Source of the DNA: Bacteroidota bacterium
GTDB lineage: Bacteria; Bacteroidota; Bacteroidia; Cytophagales; Cyclobacteriaceae
Length of the DNA stretch: 64,000 nucleotides
Direction: 5' to 3'
Assembly (NCBI GenBank): GCA_018267285.1
Contig: JAFDYU010000019.1
Location: 264,039 to 328,038 of the forward strand
Shown: positions 41,944-50,531 of the stretch, piece after piece
How positions within the stretch are numbered: the stretch's first letter is position 1
How the letters are laid out: each line of letters starts with the position of its first letter
Notes under the pieces: model-generated
The model's database searches: none
The model's input: only the letters and a program-made list of their open reading frames with translations
Told to the model about the DNA's origin: nothing
Position numbers and translations under genes: made by a program

Positions 41944-44900
41944 ATGATCTTTTTCTTTCGTGCCAACGGCTCGAATACCTACGCGGTCGGCACCTATCAA
42001 CCGCTTGAAACCCACGATTATCAAAAATTAACATGGCTTTTGGGAGGCGCAAAACCCATCCCTGAAAAGGAATTGAAGGGGGTTTTCCTTGGCCCTCGAA
42101 GGGAAATGGTTACACCCTGGAGTACCAATGCGGTTGAAATAACGCAGACCATGGGCATTGCAGGCATCGAGCGGATGGAAGAGTTTTTTGAAGTGAACGA
42201 TGAACACGCTATGCATGACCGAATGCTTCAGCGCATCTATACTACTCTTGATCAAGATTTGTTTAAGTTGCTCCACACTCCGCAACCGATTCTTGAAGTG
42301 GATGACCTGGCTGCCTACAGCGAAAAAGAAGGGCTTGCCCTTAGTGCCGAAGAAGTAGCGTACCTGGGCGAAGTGAGCCTGAAATTAGGCCGCAAGCTTA
42401 CCGACAGCGAAGTGTTTGGTTTCTCGCAGGTAAACAGTGAGCACTGCAGGCACAAAATTTTCAATGGTACTTTTGTTATTGATGGAAAAGAAAAAGAGTC
42501 AACGCTTTTTCAGTTGATCAAGAAAACTTCAAAAGAGAATCCAAACTTTTTGGTATCGGCCTATAAAGACAACGTTGCGTTCATTCAAGGACCAACCATT
42601 GAACAGTTTGCACCCGCCCGCCAGGATGTTCCCGATTTTTTCGAAACGAAAGAAATTGATTCGGTTATCTCGCTTAAAGCAGAGACTCATAATTTTCCCA
42701 CAACAGTTGAGCCCTTCAACGGTGCGGCCACCGGTTCGGGCGGAGAGATTCGAGATCGGCTTGCGGGCGGAAAAGGTTCTCTGCCCTTGGCCGGTACTGC
42801 CGTTTATATGACATCGTACCCCAGAATTGAACACGGCAGATCGTGGGAGAAAAATTTTTCTGAACGAAAATGGCTGTACCAAACCCCGCTCGAAATCCTG
42901 ATCAAAGCCTCAGACGGAGCCAGCGATTTTGGAAACAAATTCGGGCAGCCTCTCATCTGCGGCAGTGTACTTACGTTCGAACATTTTGAAGACGATAAAA
43001 AATTTGGTTTTGATAAAGTGATTATGCTGGCGGGCGGCATAGGTTTTGGAAAAGCTAAAGACAGCCAAAAAGAACATCTTGAAACGGGCGATAAGATTGT
43101 GTTGCTCGGGGGCGACAACTACCGGATTGGCATGGGAGGCGGTGCGGTTTCTTCGGTAACCACCGGAGAGATGAGCAATGAAATCGAACTCAATGCCATT
43201 CAGCGCTCAAACCCCGAAATGCAAAAACGTGTGATGAACGCCATCCGGGCTATGGTGGAAGCAGACGAAAACCCAATCGTTTCCATTCACGACCACGGAG
43301 CAGGAGGGCATCTAAATTGTCTTTCGGAATTACTGGAAGAAACCGGAGGCATCATAGATATTAACAAACTGCCGGTTGGAGACCCCACGTTATCCGATAA
43401 GGAAATTATCAGTAACGAATCGCAAGAGCGGATGGGGCTGGCCATTGGTGAGAAAAATATAGAATGGTTAAAAAAAATAGCCGAACGCGAACGTGCACCG
43501 ATGTACATTGTGGGTACTGCCACAGGCGATAAGAAATTAATTTTTTCGAATTCGAAAAATGGGCTGAAACCCGTTGATCTGAAATTGGAAAATCTTTTTG
43601 GTTCATCGCCCAAAACAATTCTTACAGACGCTTCTGTTAAGTATGAATTTGCCGATATACCCTATCGTCAAGAAAAATTTCAAGAATATCTCGAACAAGT
43701 TTTGCAGCTCGAAGCTGTGGCTTGTAAAGATTGGTTAACCAACAAAGTAGATCGTTGCGTGTCGGGCAAGGTAGCCACCCAGCAAACCTGCGGAGCTATT
43801 CAACTGCCCTTAAACAACGTAGGTGTAATGGCGCTGGACTTTTCGAGCCACAATGGCGTGGCAACAGCTATTGGCCATGCCCCGGCTGCCGCATTAGTTG
43901 ATCCGGCTGCCGGAAGTAAACTGGCGATTGCCAAGGCACTGACCAACATTGTATGGGCGCAACTTACCCACGGCTTGAAGGGAGTTTCGCTCAGTGCCAA
44001 CTGGATGTGGCCTGCAAAAAATGCAGGAGAGAATGCAAAACTCTACCAAGCGGTAGAAGCAGTTAGCGATTTTGCCTGCAAGCTTGGGATTAATATCCCT
44101 ACCGGAAAAGATTCGCTTTCCATGGCACAGAAATACCCCGATGGAACTAAAGTTTTATCGCCCGGTACCGTGATTATTTCTGCCGTGGCCGAAGTGAATG
44201 ACATTAGCAAAACCATTTCACCCGATTTAAAAAATATACCCGGTTCGAAAATTGTTTATGTAGATTTTTCAAAAGATGCTCCCAAACTTGGAGGCAGTGC
44301 CTTCGGACAGATCGTTAACAAATTGGGGCAACATGCACCCACCGTTCAAGACGAAAAATATTTCAGTAAATGCTTTGAAGCGATTCAATATCTGATCAAA
44401 AAGAATTTGATTTTGGCCGGCCACGATATTTCATCGGGCGGATTGATCACTACGTTGTTAGAAATGTGTTTCCCTGTTCCCAATGCAGGGATGGAACTAA
44501 ATACAGTTTTACTTGGAAACGATTTGATCAAATCTTTGTTCACTGAAAACCCGGGCGTAGCGATTCAAGTGGAGAATAATTCTACTGCGACAGATTATTT
44601 ACAGAAAGAAGGAATTGATTTCAAAGTAATCGGACACGTAAACAACCAAAGATCGTTCACAATAAACCAACAATCGTTGGATATTGATTGGTTGAGGGTA
44701 AAGTGGTTTGAAACTTCGTATCAATTCGATCGCATTCAAAGGCCAAAAGGACATGCCGAAAAACGTAAGGAAAATATTTTCAGTCAACAGCTGGAATATC
44801 AATTCCCCAAACGATTTGATGGTAAATTTTCCACCTATGGTCTCGATCCAAAACGAAAAAATAAATCGGGGATACGGGCTGCGATTATTCGGGAGAAAGG

Positions 44901-45618
44901 TGTGAACAGCGACCGCGAAATGGCGTACGCACTTTTCCTTGCCGGCTTTGATGTAAAAGACGTTCACATGACCGATCTGGTGACAGGCCGCGAAGATTTG
45001 AGTGATGTAAACCTGATTGTTTTTGTTGGTGGATTTTCAAACAGCGATGTATTGGGTGCCGCCAAAGGCTGGGCAGGAGCATTTTTATACAACGCAAAAG
45101 CTAAAACTGCTCTTGATAATTTTTACAAACGCAAGGACACGCTGAGCCTGGGTGTGTGTAACGGTTGCCAACTCATGATGGAGTTGGGGCTGCTGTATCC
45201 GGAGTGGCAGGAAAAAATGCACCACAATGACTCGGGAAAATTTGAATGTGGATTTATTTCTGTTACCATCCCTGAAAATAATTCGGTAATGCTTTCAAGC
45301 TTCGCAGGTACAAGACTGGGTGTGTGGCTGGCACATGGCGAAGGTAAATTTAAACTCCCGGCCGACACATCTCTCTACAAAGTGGCTGCAACGTATTCGC
45401 ATTCCGAATATCCGGGTAACCCAAACAATTCTGACCTTTCGGCTGCTGCACTTTGTTCTAAAGACGGGAGGCATTTGGCCATCATGCCACACATTGAGCG
45501 CACCTTGTTTCCGTGGAACTGGCCACACTACACACGCGATAAAACAAAAGATGAAGTAGGGCCGTGGATGGAGGCTTTCGCAAACGCGCACGAATGGGTA
45601 AAGGATAAAATTAAATAG
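41944..45618 (+). CDS. purL: Phosphoribosylformylglycinamidine synthase, single-chain form
   Basis: This 1224-aa enzyme converts FGAR to FGAM in purine synthesis, using glutamine. The FGAM synthase part has the family hallmarks VNSEHCRHKIF, LKAETHNFPTTVEPF, GAATGSGGEIRD and the ATP-binding HDHGAGGHLN. The C-terminal class I glutaminase domain starts at RAAIIREKGVNSDREMAYAL; its nucleophile is Cys in LGVCNGCQLM and the His/Glu dyad is near the end (MPHIERTLFP). This large form corresponds to PurL+PurQ fused, with no PurS. A terminator follows. Confidence 0.95.
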   Translation: MIFFFRANGSNTYAVGTYQPLETHDYQKLTWLLGGAKPIPEKELKGVFLGPRREMVTPWSTNAVEITQTMGIAGIERMEEFFEVNDEHAMHDRMLQRIYTTLDQDLFKLLHTPQPILEVDDLAAYSEKEGLALSAEEVAYLGEVSLKLGRKLTDSEVFGFSQVNSEHCRHKIFNGTFVIDGKEKESTLFQLIKKTSKENPNFLVSAYKDNVAFIQGPTIEQFAPARQDVPDFFETKEIDSVISLKAETHNFPTTVEPFNGAATGSGGEIRDRLAGGKGSLPLAGTAVYMTSYPRIEHGRSWEKNFSERKWLYQTPLEILIKASDGASDFGNKFGQPLICGSVLTFEHFEDDKKFGFDKVIMLAGGIGFGKAKDSQKEHLETGDKIVLLGGDNYRIGMGGGAVSSVTTGEMSNEIELNAIQRSNPEMQKRVMNAIRAMVEADENPIVSIHDHGAGGHLNCLSELLEETGGIIDINKLPVGDPTLSDKEIISNESQERMGLAIGEKNIEWLKKIAERERAPMYIVGTATGDKKLIFSNSKNGLKPVDLKLENLFGSSPKTILTDASVKYEFADIPYRQEKFQEYLEQVLQLEAVACKDWLTNKVDRCVSGKVATQQTCGAIQLPLNNVGVMALDFSSHNGVATAIGHAPAAALVDPAAGSKLAIAKALTNIVWAQLTHGLKGVSLSANWMWPAKNAGENAKLYQAVEAVSDFACKLGINIPTGKDSLSMAQKYPDGTKVLSPGTVIISAVAEVNDISKTISPDLKNIPGSKIVYVDFSKDAPKLGGSAFGQIVNKLGQHAPTVQDEKYFSKCFEAIQYLIKKNLILAGHDISSGGLITTLLEMCFPVPNAGMELNTVLLGNDLIKSLFTENPGVAIQVENNSTATDYLQKEGIDFKVIGHVNNQRSFTINQQSLDIDWLRVKWFETSYQFDRIQRPKGHAEKRKENIFSQQLEYQFPKRFDGKFSTYGLDPKRKNKSGIRAAIIREKGVNSDREMAYALFLAGFDVKDVHMTDLVTGREDLSDVNLIVFVGGFSNSDVLGAAKGWAGAFLYNAKAKTALDNFYKRKDTLSLGVCNGCQLMMELGLLYPEWQEKMHHNDSGKFECGFISVTIPENNSVMLSSFAGTRLGVWLAHGEGKFKLPADTSLYKVAATYSHSEYPGNPNNSDLSAAALCSKDGRHLAIMPHIERTLFPWNWPHYTRDKTKDEVGPWMEAFANAHEWVKDKIK

Positions 45619-45682
45619 GAGTAGTTTCAAAATAGTGTGTTTGATTTTTATTAAATTGTATAATACAACAATAGAGTTCTAA

Positions 45683-45713
45683 ATATCAGATGAACATCTG
45701 ATATAGTTTTTTT
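45683..45713 (+). terminator. Rho-independent terminator after purL
   Basis: ATATCAGAT (45683-45691) pairs with ATCTGATAT (45696-45704) around GAAC, followed by GTTTTTTT. Confidence 0.8.
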
Positions 45714-45734
45714 AAAAGCTCAAAATATTTTCAT

Positions 45735-45742
45735 TAGGTTTG
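45735..45742 (+). promoter_or_regulatory. Candidate -7 box for the barrel gene at 45.8 kb
   Basis: TAGGTTTG matches TAnnTTTG and would start transcription near 45749, 20 nt before the ATG. The -33 region only shows TTT, 21 nt upstream. Confidence 0.4.
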
Positions 45743-45768
45743 ACAAACAATACTTAAAACAAAAAAAT

Positions 45769-46353
45769 ATGAAAAGAAAAATTTTAGTTAGTTCAGTTTT
45801 AGTGGCGTTGATCTCATTATCTACAAGCAATACTTCAGCTCAAGATATTTCGCTTGGCGCGCGCTTTGGTTTGAACTTTGCAAATGTTTCTGAATCTGGA
45901 GGGGGCGCTACAACTACATACAGCACACGCACAAGCATTTTGCTTGGCGGTTATGCTACAATTATGTTTCAAAAAAATATGGGCATTCAACCTGAGCTTT
46001 TTTATTTTGGTAGTGGAGCCAACTATAGTTCATCCACTTTAAAATTTAATTATATCAGTTTGCCAGTTTTCTTTAGATATAATTTTAATGAACAATTTCA
46101 CTTACTTGTTGGTCCTCAGCTTGGAATTTTAGCTTCCGCAAAAGTTAAAAGCGGAAACACAACGGTTGACGTGAAGGATCAAACAAGCGGTTCAGATTTT
46201 GGTGGAGCTATTGGGGTAGGTTATGACTATGAAAAATTTAATTTTGGAATACGGTATTACAATGGTTTTTCAAATATGTCGAAGAATGCCGGCACAACGG
46301 ATAAAAACCATTCATTCCAGATTGTGGTAGGCTATAAACTATGGGGAAAATAA
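45769..46353 (+). CDS. PorT-like outer-membrane beta-barrel protein
   Basis: This 194-aa protein has a signal peptide (ending NTSAQD) and a barrel domain of the type called outer-membrane beta-barrel/PorT. The start is ISLGARFGLNFANVS, followed by ILLGGYATIMFQKNMGIQPE, YISLPVFFRYNF, FHLLVGPQLGILASAK and a terminal SFQIVVGYKLWGK. About eight strands are visible. PorT proper works in type IX secretion, but most relatives have no known role. It has its own promoter and terminator. Confidence 0.82.
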   Translation: MKRKILVSSVLVALISLSTSNTSAQDISLGARFGLNFANVSESGGGATTTYSTRTSILLGGYATIMFQKNMGIQPELFYFGSGANYSSSTLKFNYISLPVFFRYNFNEQFHLLVGPQLGILASAKVKSGNTTVDVKDQTSGSDFGGAIGVGYDYEKFNFGIRYYNGFSNMSKNAGTTDKNHSFQIVVGYKLWGK

Positions 46354-46373
46354 TTAAAACGCGAACAGGAATT

Positions 46374-46402
46374 AAAAAAACCGCTCATGGGGCGGTTTTT
46401 TT
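46374..46402. terminator. Bidirectional terminator between barrel gene and yebC
   Basis: CCGC (46381-46384) pairs with GCGG (46392-46395), extended by A and T runs on both sides; the loop is ATG-centred. The A-tract and T-tract allow it to work on both strands for this convergent pair. Confidence 0.85.
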
Positions 46403-46404
46403 GT

Positions 46405-47112
46405 TTATGCCAGGTTATGATAAACGTTTTGCACGTCATCGTCTTCTTCAATAGCCTCAATGCATTTTAATACTTCATCTTGCTCTGCTTCGGCTAATTC
46501 TTTTGTAGTGGTGGGCAGGTATTGCAAGGCTGAACTTTTTGCTTCTAATTTTTTTGTTTCTAAAAATTTTTGAAAATGGCCGAAGTCGGCAAACTTGGTA
46601 TAGACCATAATCTCTTCTTCATCTTTTTGAATATCTTCTGCTCCGCCATCAATCAGATCCAACTCCAGTTCGTCAAGATTTAATTTAGAAGGATCAAATT
46701 TAAAAACGCCTTTACGTTCGAACATAAATGCAACAGATCCCGAGTTGCCCATGCTGCCGCCATTTTTTGAAAAGTGAAGTCGCACGTTTGCCACGGTGCG
46801 GGTGGGGTTGTCGGTGGCGCATTCTACCATAACCGGAACCCCGTGGGGTGCATAGCCCTCGTAAACAACTTCTTGAAAATCTTTTTCTTCTTTGGAAGAA
46901 GCGCGTTTGATTGCCGATTCAACCCGGTCTTTGGGCATGTTGGCTCCTTTGGCATTTTGGATAGCCATACGCAGTTTTGGGTTGTTATCGGGGTTGGGCC
47001 CTGCCTGCTTTACTGCAATGGCAATGTCTTTTCCTATCCGGGTAAATGTTTTCGCCATCTTGTCGAAGCGCGCAAACATTTTATGCTTTCGTTTTTCAAA
47101 AATTCGTCCCAT
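46405..47112 (-). CDS. yebC: YebC/PmpR family protein (TACO1-like)
   Basis: This 235-aa protein has the N-terminal KHKMFARFDKMAKTFTRIGK, the IRxAIxxAKxxNMPKD-like RMAIQNAKGANMPKDRVESA and VYEGYAPHGVPVMVECATDN, all characteristic of YebC. The C-terminal domains include GSVAFMFERKGVF and the acidic DEVLKCIEAIEEDDDVQNVY. YebC-type proteins have been described as transcription regulators and, in later work, as factors helping ribosomes through proline stretches. Length is normal for the family. Confidence 0.93.
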   Translation of the reverse strand: MGRIFEKRKHKMFARFDKMAKTFTRIGKDIAIAVKQAGPNPDNNPKLRMAIQNAKGANMPKDRVESAIKRASSKEEKDFQEVVYEGYAPHGVPVMVECATDNPTRTVANVRLHFSKNGGSMGNSGSVAFMFERKGVFKFDPSKLNLDELELDLIDGGAEDIQKDEEEIMVYTKFADFGHFQKFLETKKLEAKSSALQYLPTTTKELAEAEQDEVLKCIEAIEEDDDVQNVYHNLA

Positions 47113-47138
47113 GAATTCGATGTAGTAATTATGTGCGG

Positions 47139-47146
47139 CAAAAATA
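47139..47146 (-). promoter_or_regulatory. Candidate -7 box for yebC
   Basis: On the minus strand this reads TATTTTTG, a perfect TAnnTTTG element 26 nt before the ATG. No good -33 element was found at the right distance. Confidence 0.35.
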
Positions 47147-47175
47147 GCAAAATGTTTTTACCGAAAGAGGCGGGG

Positions 47176-47206
47176 TTGTTTGCCTGAACACTTTCTATTA
47201 AATTTG
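47176..47206 (+). promoter_or_regulatory. Bacteroidota sigma-A promoter for the 34-aa microprotein
   Basis: TTG (47176-47178), a 20-nt spacer and TAAATTTG (47199-47206) fit the consensus exactly. The start near 47213 leaves 17 nt before the ATG at 47230. Confidence 0.65.
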
Positions 47207-47229
47207 ATAAACTTTAAAACCCTACAATT

Positions 47230-47334
47230 ATGTCAAAAGGAATGGATAAGAAAAAAGAAGACAAGAAGAAAGCCACTAAGACCCTGAAAGAGAAGCGGGC
47301 GGAAAAACGCGCCAAACGCGATGCCAAGAATTAA
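47230..47334 (+). CDS. 34-aa Lys-rich microprotein
   Basis: This very short gene encodes a 34-residue protein starting MSKGMDKKKEDKKKATKT and ending EKRAKRDAKN. About half the residues are Lys or Arg. It has a consensus promoter. Similar MSKG...KKK-type microproteins appear in my memory of several bacterial genomes, but I cannot name a family. The next gene follows after 18 nt on the same strand, so it may be co-transcribed. Confidence 0.6.
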   Translation: MSKGMDKKKEDKKKATKTLKEKRAEKRAKRDAKN

Positions 47335-47352
47335 TTGATTAATTCAACTTGA

Positions 47353-47814
47353 ATGAGGTTATTGTTACTTTACATTCTACTGTGGGTACAAGGCGATATT
47401 CCGTTCAAACCCGCAGAAGAGTTTCAGGTTCATGTTGAGGTGAAGTTCAAAAATAAACCCGCAGAATACAAACCAAATACCTTTGATAAGGGTGGACAAC
47501 AAATAGATACGCCAACTGGTGGATTAGGTGCTTTTATTGTCGTTAACATTGTAAATCTTAAAATCCAACCAGATGAATCAAAGATAGTAGTAAAAAACTC
47601 CAACGGTATTGCGCTGCTTAAGAAAAAAACTTCACCTATACCTGAAATAAAACTTGAACTAGGCTTTGCAGATGACATGAAAACAAAGACTACAGCCAAT
47701 GAATTTACGGTGTACTTCTTATCACATAAGAAAGATAAACTAAGAAAGATAGTTCTCACCGTTGAGCCCGATGGAAATTTTCTGGTTAATGGTAAATGGC
47801 ACGGTAAATTTTAA
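47353..47814 (+). CDS. Hypothetical secreted protein, 153 aa
   Basis: I do not recognise the family. A short hydrophobic start (MRLLLLYILLWVQG) is probably a signal peptide or anchor. The rest is polar and strand-rich (FQVHVEVKFKNKPAEYKP, GGLGAFIVVNIVNLKIQ, NEFTVYFLSHKKDKLRK) and ends with DGNFLVNGKWHGKF. A terminator follows at 47846-47877. Confidence 0.65.
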   Translation: MRLLLLYILLWVQGDIPFKPAEEFQVHVEVKFKNKPAEYKPNTFDKGGQQIDTPTGGLGAFIVVNIVNLKIQPDESKIVVKNSNGIALLKKKTSPIPEIKLELGFADDMKTKTTANEFTVYFLSHKKDKLRKIVLTVEPDGNFLVNGKWHGKF

Positions 47815-47845
47815 ATGAATTGTTAATTTCTATTGAAATATGCTG

Positions 47846-47877
47846 AGCGGCTGACTAAGAGCCGCTTTTATTTTTTT
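47846..47877 (+). terminator. Rho-independent terminator before the PIG-L gene
   Basis: AGCGGCT (47846-47852) pairs with AGCCGCT (47860-47866), followed by TTTATTTTTTT. It sits inside the longest possible reading frame of the PIG-L gene, which supports the later start codon at 47902. Confidence 0.85.
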
Positions 47878-47901
47878 ACTTCGTTCCTAAATATTCTTGT
47901 C

Positions 47902-50418
47902 ATGAGATTTTTATTTTTATTTCTTTTTTTCTTCAACGCATGGATGTTGGCAGCCCAGAGCCACCGACAGCCCGGTTCATCCGAAATCTTACTGAGGCTT
48001 AAGAAATTGAATTTTCTTGGTTCGGTTTTATATGTAGCGGCACATCCCGATGATGAAAATACCCGTGCCATTTCTTTTTTTGTCAGCGATCGGCTTGCAG
48101 CAACTGCGTACCTGTCGATGACCCGCGGAGATGGCGGCCAAAACTTAATCGGACCGGAGATTCGAGATCAGCTAGGATTGATCCGCACCCAAGAGCTCTT
48201 GGCAGCACGCAGAATTGATGGTGGCCAACAATTTTTTACGCGAGCCAATGACTTTGGTTATTCCAAAAACTCAAACGAGACCTTCGAAATTTGGAACAAA
48301 GATGAAGTTCTTTCTGACGTTGTTCGTATATACCGACAGTTTCAACCCGATGTTGTTCTCACCCGTTTCCCACCCGATGAACGTGCGGGGCACGGCCACC
48401 ATACGGCTTCGGCCATGCTCGCTATTGAAGCTTTTGATATAAGCAATAACATCAATAGTTTTCCCTATCAAATAAAAGATTGGAGCGCGTGGCAACCGAA
48501 GCGCCTGTTTATCAACACAGGCAGATGGTGGAATCAAACTATCAACGAAAAAACACCCGGCATAATTTCTGTAAATGTGGGCACCTACAATAGCTTGCTG
48601 GGAAAATCATATTCTGAAATTGCAGCCGAGAGCCGCACACAACACAAAAGTCAGGGATTTGGCTCAGCGGGAAGAAGGGGGGATGCTCTGGAGTTTTTTG
48701 AACTTACAAAAGGTGATAAAGCAGATAAAAATATTTTTGATGGTGTAAACACAACCTGGTCACGTTTATCGGGTGCAGAAAAAATTACAGATCTCGTCAA
48801 TGAGGCGATCACCGATTTTAAAGACGAAGATCCTGCTGCCAGTGTTTCGCAACTTTTGAAAATAAGAAATGCTATAACTGCATTACCTCCTTCTGTTTGG
48901 AGAAACAGAAAATTAATAGAAACCAATTTGCTGATTCAAGATTGCCTCGGGCTTTTTGTGGAGGTATCGGCCAACACGTTTTGGGCATCTCCCTCCGAGA
49001 AAATAACGGTCAATTCCGAAATCATCAACAGGGCGGGCTCATCGGTTACGCTTAAACAGATTACGGCCTCCAAGTTGTCGTTCGACAGTGCGTTGAATGC
49101 TCCACTGAATAAAAATGTGCCCATTGAATTTAAGTCGACAAGAAAATTGAACGGTGATTTAACTTATTCGGATCCGTATTGGCTGAAACAACCGCATTCG
49201 CTTGGGCTGTTTACGGTTGCCGACAATAGAATGATTGGAAAAGCTGAAAACGACCCGGCCATACTTTTTAATTTTACTTTTGAGATCAATGGCGAGTCAT
49301 TAGAAGTTCATTCTCAACTTATGTACAAACGAACCGATCCGGTTAAAGGCGAAGTAACCCGTCCGTTTGAAATTGTACCGCCCGTGTTTATTAATCTGGA
49401 TAAATCGGTTTACCTGTTCAACAATTCATCCGGGCATGAGGTGAAAGTAGTTGTTACTTCATCCAAAGAAAATTGTAACGGCAAAGTAGAATTGAAATTA
49501 CCGGAAGGGTGGAAGTCTGAGCCGGCATCGTTTCAATTTGAATTGAAAAAACCGGAAGATGGGCAATCGTTTTCATTCCGAGTGTTGCCCGGTAAAGTTG
49601 AAAAAACTTCGGTTATTGGTGCGCAAGCAACTATTGATGGCAAGATTTATGATTATTCTCTGCAAACCATTCAATACGACCACATCCCAACACAAACACT
49701 TTTGCCGAAGGCTGCGTCAAAAGCATTGAGAATAAATATTAAAAAAGAAGGTAGTGTAATTGGTTATATTAAAGGGGCCGGTGATGAAATACCCGTAAGC
49801 CTGCGCAATATGGGCTTTGAAGTTTGGGAAATGAAAGATGAGGAAATTACAGCACCTAATTTAAAAAAGGTTGATGCGGTAGTTTTGGGTGTTCGTGCGT
49901 TAAATACAAACGAGAACATTGATCGCGCCATGCCGGCTCTTTTAGATTTTGTTAAAGAAGGCGGCACTATGGTGGTGCAATACAACAATAATTTTAGATT
50001 AGAAATTGATGCAAAGAAATTTTCTCCGTTTCCCATCACGATGTCGCGCGACCGGGTCACCCAAGAAAACAGTGAAGTTAGAATTTTAAAACCCAACCAT
50101 CCCTTACTTAACTATCCTAACAAAATTGATCAAAAAGATTTTGATGGTTGGGTGCAAGAGCGCGGATTGTATTTTCCATCAGCTTGGTCATCGGAATACG
50201 AAGCGTTACTATCTATGAACGACCCGGGCGAATTGCCAAAGGACGGTAGTTTGCTCGTGGCAGGCTATGGTAAAGGCCAATACATCTACACTTCGCTTTC
50301 CTTTTTCAGAGAGCTGCCCGAAGGAGTGGCCGGAGCGTATAAACTTTTTGCTAACCTTGTCTCTAACACAAGAACTAAAAAACCGGATGAAGTAAAATTG
50401 AAAACCAAATCAAAATGA
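47902..50418 (+). CDS. PIG-L family deacetylase, large secreted form
   Basis: The ATG at 47902 gives 838 aa with a signal peptide (MRFLFLFLFFFNAWMLAAQS); an ATG at 47833 lies upstream of a terminator and adds non-signal residues, so it is rejected. The N-terminal LmbE/PIG-L domain has the zinc motif AAHPDDEN (residues ~46-53), MTRGDGGQN and the downstream RAGHGHHTASA. Those enzymes remove acetyl groups from N-acetylglucosamine-type sugars. The rest holds Ig-like domains and a C-terminal glutamine-amidotransferase-like fold (VDAVVLGVRALNTN, GGTMVVQYNNNF, GKGQYIYTSLSFFRELP). It ends in ATGA overlap with a microprotein gene. Confidence 0.88.
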   Translation: MRFLFLFLFFFNAWMLAAQSHRQPGSSEILLRLKKLNFLGSVLYVAAHPDDENTRAISFFVSDRLAATAYLSMTRGDGGQNLIGPEIRDQLGLIRTQELLAARRIDGGQQFFTRANDFGYSKNSNETFEIWNKDEVLSDVVRIYRQFQPDVVLTRFPPDERAGHGHHTASAMLAIEAFDISNNINSFPYQIKDWSAWQPKRLFINTGRWWNQTINEKTPGIISVNVGTYNSLLGKSYSEIAAESRTQHKSQGFGSAGRRGDALEFFELTKGDKADKNIFDGVNTTWSRLSGAEKITDLVNEAITDFKDEDPAASVSQLLKIRNAITALPPSVWRNRKLIETNLLIQDCLGLFVEVSANTFWASPSEKITVNSEIINRAGSSVTLKQITASKLSFDSALNAPLNKNVPIEFKSTRKLNGDLTYSDPYWLKQPHSLGLFTVADNRMIGKAENDPAILFNFTFEINGESLEVHSQLMYKRTDPVKGEVTRPFEIVPPVFINLDKSVYLFNNSSGHEVKVVVTSSKENCNGKVELKLPEGWKSEPASFQFELKKPEDGQSFSFRVLPGKVEKTSVIGAQATIDGKIYDYSLQTIQYDHIPTQTLLPKAASKALRINIKKEGSVIGYIKGAGDEIPVSLRNMGFEVWEMKDEEITAPNLKKVDAVVLGVRALNTNENIDRAMPALLDFVKEGGTMVVQYNNNFRLEIDAKKFSPFPITMSRDRVTQENSEVRILKPNHPLLNYPNKIDQKDFDGWVQERGLYFPSAWSSEYEALLSMNDPGELPKDGSLLVAGYGKGQYIYTSLSFFRELPEGVAGAYKLFANLVSNTRTKKPDEVKLKTKSK

Positions 50419-50531
50419 TGGAAGAGAAACCCCCCGTCTTTCAGTCGTGGAGTGCCTGGTATAAGCTTGTAATCGGTATTATGCTGGTGCAGTTGATTGT
50501 ATATTCATTCATCACACATTTATTTTCATGA
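50415..50531 (+). CDS. 38-aa membrane microprotein between PIG-L deacetylase and symporter
   Basis: The short frame MMEEKPPVFQSWSAWYKLVI ... YSFITHLFS has one predicted membrane helix (about residues 18-36) after a Trp-rich amphipathic start. Its ATG overlaps the deacetylase stop and its stop overlaps the symporter start, both as ATGA, a strong sign that the three proteins are made together. By analogy with YhdT for PanF and DUF4212 small subunits for other sodium-solute symporters, it could be an accessory subunit of the symporter. That is inference. Confidence 0.75.
   Translation: MMEEKPPVFQSWSAWYKLVIGIMLVQLIVYSFITHLFS

Noticed and set aside
47833-47901. N-terminal extension of the PIG-L deacetylase
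   Set aside because: A strong intrinsic terminator (47846-47877) lies inside it and it would precede a perfect signal peptide.
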